Shown here piece by piece: positions 27,974-35,567 of a stretch of DNA of 42,895 nucleotides. The stretch covers positions 1-42,895 of the forward strand of contig CALDFW010000031.1 of NCBI GenBank assembly GCA_937942165.1, written 5' to 3'. The notes under the pieces are model-generated. The model saw only the letters and a list, made by a program, of their open reading frames with translations. It ran no database searches and was not told the origin of the DNA. A program made the translations under genes and the position numbers. How positions within the stretch are numbered: the first letter of the stretch is position 1; the number at the start of each line of letters is the position of its first letter. Origin of the DNA: an uncultured bacterium. GTDB taxonomy: Bacteria > Latescibacterota > UBA2968 > UBA8231.

Positions 27974-28780
27974 CTATTTCCAAAATGGATACAGGAAGCG
28001 ACGCAGCAGACCGCGCGGAAAGTGCCGCTGGTCGGCAAATCCCAACCGGGCCGGTCTTTCGCGATCGGCGGGCAAATACGCCGTGCCAAACACCCAGTCC
28101 CACAGGCTAAAAATCACGGCAAAGTTCTGTCCGTGACGACCGTGCAGCTCGACGTCGTGATGCCAGACGTGCATTCTCGAAGAGTTGAGCACGTAGCGCA
28201 AGGGTCCCCAGTCGATACGCACGTTGGCGTGGTTTAGGTGACCTATTAAGGTGCCGACAATGGCCACCCAAAGCACGACGCGCCCATCGACGCCCAGCGC
28301 AATAAGCGGGAAATACGTCAGTCCCTGATACAGGGCAATCTCCATCCAGTGGAAGCGAAAGTTACCGATCCAATCGAGCTCTTCAATACTGTGATGCAGC
28401 TTGTGAAACTGCCATAGAGCAGGCACGGAGTGTAGCAGGTTGTGTATCAGCCACTCCAGCAGATCCTTGGCCACGATAAAAACGACAAACTGGACCCACA
28501 GGGGCTCTCCGAGCAGACCCTGCAGCGCAGTCGGCCAAGTAAACGGCCAACCGCCGACGGCCCGCTCGACCCAGCCCAACGACCAGGCCGCTATACTCGC
28601 CACGAGAATACCGGCGTAGTGTCCGTTAAAGACCAGCCAAAATAGATCTTGCCCAATGCCGACGCGCAGCGCCTTCTGCTCGCGCCGCCACGGGGCGATA
28701 CGCTCGATACAAAAGCACAGCAGCGAGACCAGGACGAGCCAGAAAAAGTAGTTTCGCGTGTCCCAAAGCACGCTGAGCAT
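27974..28780 (-). CDS. Sterol desaturase / fatty acid hydroxylase family membrane protein
   Basis: His clusters HKLHHSIEELDWIGNFRFHWMEI, HLNHANVRIDWGPLRYVLNSSRMHVWHHD. Confidence 0.9.
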   Translation of the reverse strand: MLSVLWDTRNYFFWLVLVSLLCFCIERIAPWRREQKALRVGIGQDLFWLVFNGHYAGILVASIAAWSLGWVERAVGGWPFTWPTALQGLLGEPLWVQFVVFIVAKDLLEWLIHNLLHSVPALWQFHKLHHSIEELDWIGNFRFHWMEIALYQGLTYFPLIALGVDGRVVLWVAIVGTLIGHLNHANVRIDWGPLRYVLNSSRMHVWHHDVELHGRHGQNFAVIFSLWDWVFGTAYLPADRERPARLGFADQRHFPRGLLRRFLYPFWK

Positions 28781-28901
28781 AGCCGTTTTCCGATCCGATG
28801 AGTTAGAAGCAATTTACGCTTTAGAACATAACTCTTTTCCCACCGATTTGAATCCCCATCTAATTTTGTTCACTTGCCCGAATATCCGTATTAATTAGCA
28901 C

Positions 28902-29891
28902 ATGACCTTTTCCCGAGAGCGCATTGTGCGCGGAGCGTTGTACATCGCATGGCTATGCCTGGCCGCCTGTTCGGAGAAGAGAGGCACGGAACCCTCTTCC
29001 CCCCTGCTCGAAGAAACGGTCGAGTACTGGTCCAACGGCTATCTGCGCAGCGTGTATCAGCACTATACCAACGCCCGGGGACACACCGTTCTACACGGAT
29101 CGTATCGCACCTATTCCGAGCGCGCGCAAAACCTGCTGTGGAGCGAACGCACGTTTTTCAACGGCCAGGCCATCGCGCTGCGCTACGAGCGCTGTGGCCC
29201 GACAGAAGATCTCCCGATCGCCAACGGCGATTTTGAGCTGGGCGACTTTACGGCATGGCGTCTTGAAGGCGCAAGGTCGACGTCGATTCAGCTGGTGCCC
29301 AGCGACGATCCGCAGCGCGGCCTGCACTCGGCCAAGCTAACGCTCCACTCGGGCGATATCGTGCGCAACGGCAACCGCGTCGAGCTCGTGCGAGCCGACT
29401 CGGGCCGCTACCAACGGACGCATATCTACGGTTGGAGTTTCAAAATCCCGATCGACTACGTGGAAGAGCCCTACTGGCAGGCCCTGTGCCAGTTTCACAG
29501 CCAGCCCGATTTTGCCGCGGGCGAAGACTGGAATACCTACCCCGAGCACAAGCCCCCCATCTCCATACTGTACGGACAGAGCCGCTGCCGTCTGATCTAC
29601 CACGACGCCGAGCAAGTGCAGCATGAGATCGGCGCCTTTACCATAGAGAAAGGCGCGTGGTCCAGCGTATTTTTTCAGATTGGATGGTCGATGAATGGAG
29701 ACGGCTATATCGAGATGTATGCAGACGGGCAGCCCGTGACGGCCTTTAACGGCACGGACTACAAATCCTACGGATCCAACATGTACAACGAGACGGGCAA
29801 CTACCTAAAAATAGGCCTCTACCGCGATAAGCAAGCAGAGGCCATCAATTCGGTTTACGTCGACAACGCCTATATCGAGGCGTGTCCCTAA
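28902..29891 (+). CDS. Lipoprotein with YwqK/MORN-like N-terminal segment and polysaccharide-lyase-like C-terminal domain
   Basis: Lipobox LCLAACSEK. YGWSFKIPIDYVEEPYWQALCQFHSQPDF...NGDGYIEMYADGQPVTAFNG...NYLKIGLYRDKQAEAINSVYVDNAYIE resembles heparin-lyase-I-like jelly rolls. Confidence 0.65.
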   Translation: MTFSRERIVRGALYIAWLCLAACSEKRGTEPSSPLLEETVEYWSNGYLRSVYQHYTNARGHTVLHGSYRTYSERAQNLLWSERTFFNGQAIALRYERCGPTEDLPIANGDFELGDFTAWRLEGARSTSIQLVPSDDPQRGLHSAKLTLHSGDIVRNGNRVELVRADSGRYQRTHIYGWSFKIPIDYVEEPYWQALCQFHSQPDFAAGEDWNTYPEHKPPISILYGQSRCRLIYHDAEQVQHEIGAFTIEKGAWSSVFFQIGWSMNGDGYIEMYADGQPVTAFNGTDYKSYGSNMYNETGNYLKIGLYRDKQAEAINSVYVDNAYIEACP

Positions 29892-29903
29892 AACGGCCGC
29901 ACG

Positions 29904-30968
29904 TTAGTCGACGTGTACGTAGCGGTCACCGCTGTGCGCTTCGACGACGCCAATGCGACGCGCCCCTTCTACGCCGCGTGCGTGCAGCGCATCCAGCGCA
30001 TCAACCGCTTCGGTTTCGGGCACGGCAACCAGTAAACCACCGCTGGTCTGCGGATCTACGAATAACTCGCGCTGCGCCGCACTCACTCCGCTGGCAAAGT
30101 CCGCATGCCCTTCTATCATTCCTCGATTGGCTCCGTTGACGCCCGTGCTAATGCCGCGCTCGTACATAGCCAAGGCCTCGGGCAGCGTTGGCACATCCGC
30201 GGCTACTATACGCAGGTTCACATCGGAACCGCGCGCCATTTCACAGGCGTGGCCGGCCAAACCAAACCCCGTCACATCCGTCGCTGCGTGTACGCTAAAA
30301 CCCTGCAGCACCTCACAGGCCGTCTTGTTCAGTTCGACGAGCACGTCGATGCACGCGCGCATCGCCTCCTGCGAAACGAACCCGCGTAAATTGCCGTTGA
30401 ACAACACGCCGCTGCCAATCGGCTTGCTCAACAAGAGCACGTCGCCCACCTGCGCACCGCTGTTGCGCCAGCATCGCTCAGGGTGCACGATCCCAGTCAC
30501 GGACAGGCCAAATTTGGGCTCGTCGTCGTCGGTGGTATGGCCACCGGCCAGAACCGCGCCGGCCTCGGTGATTTTACTCAGCGCTCCCTCGACGATACCG
30601 TGCATGACCTCCGGGCCTAGGTGCTGACTTGGAAAGGCCATAAGGTTGAGACACGTCAGCGGCCGTCCCCCCATCGCGTAGACGTCACTCAGCGAATTAG
30701 CCGCACCAATCTGACCAAACACAAAGGGGTCGTCCACCGGTGGCGTAATAAAATCAGCCGTAACGACGATAGCCTGCTCGTCGTTGAGCCGATATACCCC
30801 GGCGTCGTCGCTGGTCTCAAAGCCGACCAGCAGGTTGCCATCCCCGTTGGGGGGCAGCGAAGAAAGCAGTTTTTCCAATCCGACCGGACTGGCTTTAGCC
30901 GCTCACCCGCAGGTCTTTGCCAAACTCGTTAGCGTTTTGTCGCGTGCGAAAATACTCTTTAGGTCCAT
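29904..30968 (-). CDS. selD: Selenide, water dikinase (selenophosphate synthetase), predicted selenoprotein with in-frame UGA (Sec) at 30903-30905
   Basis: Body: VTADFITPPVDDPFVFGQIGAANSLSDVYAMGGRPLTCLNL, VLAGGHTTDDDEPKFGLSVTGIV, ATDVTGFGLAGHACEM. The frame continues upstream of the track ORF: [59 protein letters not shown]. Confidence 0.92.
30875..30905 (-). promoter_or_regulatory. Bacterial SECIS element (UGA plus downstream hairpin) in selD
   Basis: mRNA: UGA GCGGCUAAAG CCAGUCC GGUC GGAUUGG. The 7-bp stem (30892-30886 with 30881-30875, one G-U) is closed by a GGUC loop 17 nt after the UGA. Confidence 0.85.
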
Positions 30969-31143
30969 AGGTCTATACGAGTGTGTAAATGAGATGGAGT
31001 GCTGTTTAAGTATAGGCACTATTGCACTCGGGCAACACACCCACCTAGCGATCGGCGCAGGCTTTCTACGCCGGCTCAGAATGTGTTACCTTATGCTCAA
31101 TATTCTTATCACTGAAACGCATTAAAAACAGGAGGTCGCCCTT

Positions 31144-31746
31144 ATGAGCAAAGCGCGTTCTTTAACGCTTGTCCTGATTTGCGCACTCGTGGTTTTACCA
31201 ACCGATGGTGAAGGTGCACAAAACAAAAGGGAGAAATGGTACACCTACTGGGGGCTGGGAGGCGCAGATCCAACCTACCCAAGTGAAGTGGGATCTTTGC
31301 TCGACCTAATGGGCGCCCTACCTGGCGTAGATCGCACGCGCATGAGCATGGATCTACTCGGTTTTTACGTGCCCATGAGTAGCAAAATGCTAGCAGGCGT
31401 TGTCGTTAATGCGAGTGCGGACCGCCTAGACTACGGCGACGAAGACTGGATGCAGGTCAACCTTTACACCTATGCCGCTAGCGCCCAGTACTACGCGCGC
31501 CAAGTTGGACAGGGCCTATTTGGTCGTCTCGATATCGGCCTAGCGGCCGCCAATGTATCCTACGATATTGAGGGAGACACCGAAGACGAAACCTCCGATT
31601 CGGGCATCGGCATGCTCGTAGGAATTGGCTACGCCTATCCAATACTGTCTGGAACGCGCATTGCGTTCAACCTTAACTACGCCATGCGAACCATCGAAGA
31701 GGAAGCCTACTCCACCGTCGGCTTTTCCGTCGGCGGACTCTTTTAA
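31144..31746 (+). CDS. Small outer-membrane beta-barrel-like protein
   Basis: Signal-like N-terminus MSKARSLTLVLICALVVLPTDGEG, alternating amphipathic strands, terminal Phe (FSVGGLF), AGGAGG upstream. Confidence 0.65.
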   Translation: MSKARSLTLVLICALVVLPTDGEGAQNKREKWYTYWGLGGADPTYPSEVGSLLDLMGALPGVDRTRMSMDLLGFYVPMSSKMLAGVVVNASADRLDYGDEDWMQVNLYTYAASAQYYARQVGQGLFGRLDIGLAAANVSYDIEGDTEDETSDSGIGMLVGIGYAYPILSGTRIAFNLNYAMRTIEEEAYSTVGFSVGGLF

Positions 31747-31761
31747 AGGAAGATCTCTTCT

Positions 31762-33729
31762 ATGGATACCGTAGAGTGGCTCAGCCATCTGCTTCCCTGC
31801 CCCAAAGAGCTAAGCGTTGACGACAGCATAGAGATTGAACGGGCCCATCTGGCCATCGAAATTGCAGGCGCTGCAAATACGCTAGTCGAACAGGCCGCAG
31901 CCGAACTGCGCGACCTGCTGCCTTCCCAAGGTGAAACGGCCCGGCGCGACCCATCCTTTGTCGTCACGCTCGGCATACCCAATTCCCAAGGTCGTCTGGG
32001 ATCCATATCCATCGACGTCGACTTCCTGCGCTCATGTCCCAACGCAGAGCAGGCTTATTTGATCCAACCCGTCGGCCGAGACGGACTAGCCATCGCGGCC
32101 CTAGACGGGCGCGGCCTCTATTACGGTGCATCTACGCTGCGCCAGCTGCTCAACGTTTCGCTCTCTGCCGAGCGAATTCTCGTCCCCCTCGTGCACGTGC
32201 GCGACTGGCCCGATCTATCCGAACGCGGCCTGTGGAACTTTCCAGACGAGCAGAACTGGATCCCCTGGATGGCCGATATGAAGCTCAACTTCGGCAAGAT
32301 GGTCGCCACGCAGCTGGCCCCCATCCAGCGCGGACAGCCCAATTCGGCCACCATCGATCGCGATCTCATGCTCGAAAGTCGGCGGCGGGCCTTCAACTAT
32401 TCGCCGTTTATCCTACACCTCAACTTTTTGCACGGCTACGGTCTCTACCAAGCCTACCCCGAGCTGGCCGGACGCGGGGACAGCGCCCTGACGGGCCGCT
32501 ACTTTGCCCATAAAGAAGGCAACCAGCACCGCGCCCCCTGCGCTTCGCAGCCGGTGCTCGTCGACATTCTCTGCGAGTGGATGGAATCCATCGCCGCTCA
32601 AGACGGACTCGACATCAGCTGCTGGCTCAGCGAACGACCGGGTCAGTGCGCCTGCCAAGCGTGCACGGCCGAGGGCCAGTTTGTCCTCGAGGCGCGCGCC
32701 TTTGTCCGCGCCTGGGAGCGCGCGCGCCAGACCTACCCGGATTTGGAGATCCGCATTTTCCTTTCGACGACTACGCTCGAGCGCGACTGGCGCGTGCTGG
32801 CCGAGCTGCCGCCCGAAGTGAAAATCGAGCGGGCCTGCGCCATGGGTCTCGAACGCGTTACGCACGCCCCTCGCGACCTCTTTGCCAACCCGCTCTACGA
32901 TAGCTACGCGCGCCAAGGGCGCTGGATTGCCAGCTACGACGTGCCCGTGGGCGTTAACGGCGACGTCGACACGCCAGAATTTAAGCTACCCCAGCACGCC
33001 GCCCACCGCGTGCACGACTACGTGGAACAAATGCACGAACGCGGCTATCAGGGTGCCTACGGCATGATTGCCTGGGCCCACTTTGCGCGCGAAACCGACG
33101 GGTTCAATATTGCCGCACTGGCCGAGTGGTCGTGGAACCGACGCGGCCGCACGACGCGTCAGCTCGCCGTGGCATGGGCCACGCGCATCGGCCTGCAAAA
33201 AGCCGACGCCTTTGCCGACTGGTCGGAAATAATGGGTCCCATCGCCTTCGACGTATACGACTCGGACTTTCCCGTAGCCTATTCTCAGGACCGGATGATC
33301 GAACTCGTGCATCAGCGCCAGCGGCCCTACTTGGGCGAAGGCCTCTTTCGCTACTACGCCACGCCGGACGCGTTCTCGGAAAAGCGCGCTCAACTGGCGC
33401 AGGCCGAGCAGATCGCAGCCGACCTGCCCGAAGCCTACGGCTTGGAGACCTCTATCTTAGCCAGCTATATCGATCTGGCCGAGACCATCTGGCACATTGC
33501 CGAATGGGTGGCAACAAAGGAACTGGCCGACGTTGAGGAACAGCAGGTGTTGGGAGAGTACGTCACCGCGCTCAAGGCAAGCGGGGCGCGCAACGTAGAG
33601 GCTATTGGCGCCTGGCGTTTACACCTAGGACCCGAACCCTGGCACCAGCGCGTATACGACGCCATCGGGGGAACCAAGCGCACCGTGCAAGAGATTACAC
33701 GCTTTGTCGAAGAGCGCTACGCGTATTGA
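31762..33729 (+). CDS. Putative glycoside hydrolase with GH20-type N-terminal domain
   Basis: YLIQPVGRDGLAIAALDGRGLYYGASTLRQLLN is typical of the GH20 N-terminal domain. Followed by a TIM-barrel-like region with CWLSERPGQCACQAC; no HxGGDE. Confidence 0.65.
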   Translation: MDTVEWLSHLLPCPKELSVDDSIEIERAHLAIEIAGAANTLVEQAAAELRDLLPSQGETARRDPSFVVTLGIPNSQGRLGSISIDVDFLRSCPNAEQAYLIQPVGRDGLAIAALDGRGLYYGASTLRQLLNVSLSAERILVPLVHVRDWPDLSERGLWNFPDEQNWIPWMADMKLNFGKMVATQLAPIQRGQPNSATIDRDLMLESRRRAFNYSPFILHLNFLHGYGLYQAYPELAGRGDSALTGRYFAHKEGNQHRAPCASQPVLVDILCEWMESIAAQDGLDISCWLSERPGQCACQACTAEGQFVLEARAFVRAWERARQTYPDLEIRIFLSTTTLERDWRVLAELPPEVKIERACAMGLERVTHAPRDLFANPLYDSYARQGRWIASYDVPVGVNGDVDTPEFKLPQHAAHRVHDYVEQMHERGYQGAYGMIAWAHFARETDGFNIAALAEWSWNRRGRTTRQLAVAWATRIGLQKADAFADWSEIMGPIAFDVYDSDFPVAYSQDRMIELVHQRQRPYLGEGLFRYYATPDAFSEKRAQLAQAEQIAADLPEAYGLETSILASYIDLAETIWHIAEWVATKELADVEEQQVLGEYVTALKASGARNVEAIGAWRLHLGPEPWHQRVYDAIGGTKRTVQEITRFVEERYAY

Positions 33730-33845
33730 ACCATGGAAACGCTATGAACAAAATGCACATAACGCCGGATGATTCGTCCATTGTCGTAAACGAAGATGAG
33801 TAAGAGACCAAGAAACTATAAACGGAACAAACGTTGAGTTGAATA

Positions 33846-34604
33846 ATGGATAATACACTGCTCGATAAAGGCTTTACACCACAACCACTAAATGCAACAC
33901 ACTATCGGGAGCTAGACGATAACGGTTTCACTATACTAGAAAACGTTATCGACACAGCGTGGCTACACCAACTGCGCGAGAGGTTCGAAGATCTCGTCAA
34001 ATCGGAAGGTGAAAGGGGGGGCATAGAGGCTGGACAGATGAAAGGGGTCCGTCGCCTCGCCGACTTGGTTAACAAAGGCGAAGTCTTTGACGATATCTAC
34101 GTACACCCCTCCCTATTGACCGCAGCTTTACACATATTCCAACAGCCGTTTAAACTCGGCTCGCTCAACGGCCACGATCCCTTGCCCAACGATGGTTTGC
34201 AGGTTCTACACGGTGACGGCCCGCCTCCCGCGACCCCTGATGGTCCTTTTACTGTGGTTAATTCAATGTGGATGCTCGACGACTTTACTCGGGAAAATGG
34301 AGCCACGCGCATTGTACCCGGAACACATCGCAAAACAGAGAATATTGACGATTGTATTGACGACCGCATGGCCGATCATCCCAAACAGATTCACTTAGAA
34401 GGACCGGCAGGATCCGTCGCCGTGTTTAACGGCAGCATTTGGCACGGTTCGTACATCAATCGTTCAAGTCGTCCTCGCCGCACGTTGCATTGTGCATTCT
34501 TCTCGCGCGAACGCAAACAGCAAACCGACCAACGCGCGCATTTGCGTCCTGAAACAGCCGATCGCCTCTCTCCCCTAGCTCGCTATATTCTCGACGTTGA
34601 TTAG
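33846..34604 (+). CDS. Phytanoyl-CoA dioxygenase (PhyH) family protein
   Basis: YRELDDNGFTILENVIDTAWL, LHGDGPPPATPDGPFTVVNSMWMLDDFTRENGATRIVPGTHR, GSIWHGSYINRSSRPRRTLHCAFF. Confidence 0.9.
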   Translation: MDNTLLDKGFTPQPLNATHYRELDDNGFTILENVIDTAWLHQLRERFEDLVKSEGERGGIEAGQMKGVRRLADLVNKGEVFDDIYVHPSLLTAALHIFQQPFKLGSLNGHDPLPNDGLQVLHGDGPPPATPDGPFTVVNSMWMLDDFTRENGATRIVPGTHRKTENIDDCIDDRMADHPKQIHLEGPAGSVAVFNGSIWHGSYINRSSRPRRTLHCAFFSRERKQQTDQRAHLRPETADRLSPLARYILDVD

Positions 34605-34866
34605 CTAAAAGACGTTCGTTAATAGCGACGTCAAGAGATACGCTTAGCAGAATAATCTAATCCGCTTTAAGGGCATTGAGTACAACAAACATCTACGCCC
34701 AGACGCCTTCGCGCGATTGGCTAAAATTTCGCGTGTAAATGGTCACCCCCATCATCCCCAATTCCAAACAACCTTGTTGAAGACGACAGTTTATCATCTC
34801 AGTTGAATAAATGGTAATAGTCTATACGTTCTGCTGGGCTTTATTCATTCTCTTTGGGACGGAAAG

Positions 34867-35550
34867 ATGACTACTACTCAGTCTGAAAATGCTCAGTATG
34901 CGCTCAGCATCTCCTCGGCGAGAAAATCCTTCGGGACCGTGCAGGTGCTCAAGGGTGTGGATTTGGGTATTGAACCAGGTGAAAGAATTGCCCTGATGGG
35001 CCCAAGCGGAAGCGGTAAATCCACTCTATTAAATTGCATTTCTGGTATTGAGAAGCTGGATTCTGGCACTATTACACTGCACGGTCAGGTAATAAGCGAC
35101 CTTGACGGAGGTGGCTTAGAGAAGTTGCGACGAGAATCCATTGGCTACGTATTCCAGTCTTTTCACCTATTACCTACTCTGACCGCTTTTGAGAATATTG
35201 AACTACCGGCCCAGCTCATCAATATGCCCAAAGACGAGCGCAGAGAAAAAGTCTATCACATGCTCAAATCAGTCGGGCTCTCTCATCGATCAGATCACAA
35301 ACCCGATGCCCTGAGCGGAGGCGAGCGTCAGAGGGTGGCCATTGGCCGTGCATTGATTCACAGCCCAGGCCTCGTTCTGGCCGATGAACCGACCGGCAGT
35401 TTGGATACTCAGAGCGGCGAGGACGTGCTCGCTTTATTGGAGAAGCTGTCCGTTGATCAGGGCGTGGCTCTCCTAATGGTTACCCATGATCGTTCCTCCG
35501 CCCGTATTTGCAATCGGGTGATATCGATCCAAGACGGTCTGTTGATCTAG
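34867..35550 (+). CDS. ABC transporter ATP-binding protein (LolD/MacB/AttE-like)
   Basis: Walker A GPSGSGKST, signature LSGGERQRVAIGRAL, Walker B LVLADEPTGSLDT. Confidence 0.95.
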   Translation: MTTTQSENAQYALSISSARKSFGTVQVLKGVDLGIEPGERIALMGPSGSGKSTLLNCISGIEKLDSGTITLHGQVISDLDGGGLEKLRRESIGYVFQSFHLLPTLTAFENIELPAQLINMPKDERREKVYHMLKSVGLSHRSDHKPDALSGGERQRVAIGRALIHSPGLVLADEPTGSLDTQSGEDVLALLEKLSVDQGVALLMVTHDRSSARICNRVISIQDGLLI

Positions 35551-35567
35551 GAAATACAAGTCTCTCT

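Noticed and set aside
29904-30878. Interpreting selD as truncated, frameshifted or starting at TTG 30878
   Set aside because: The upstream frame, canonical Sec context and SECIS-like hairpin explain the TGA better than a defect or a late start.
33744-33803. 19-codon ORF MNKMHITPDDSSIVVNEDE
   Set aside because: Short, no convincing Shine-Dalgarno, no recognisable family.
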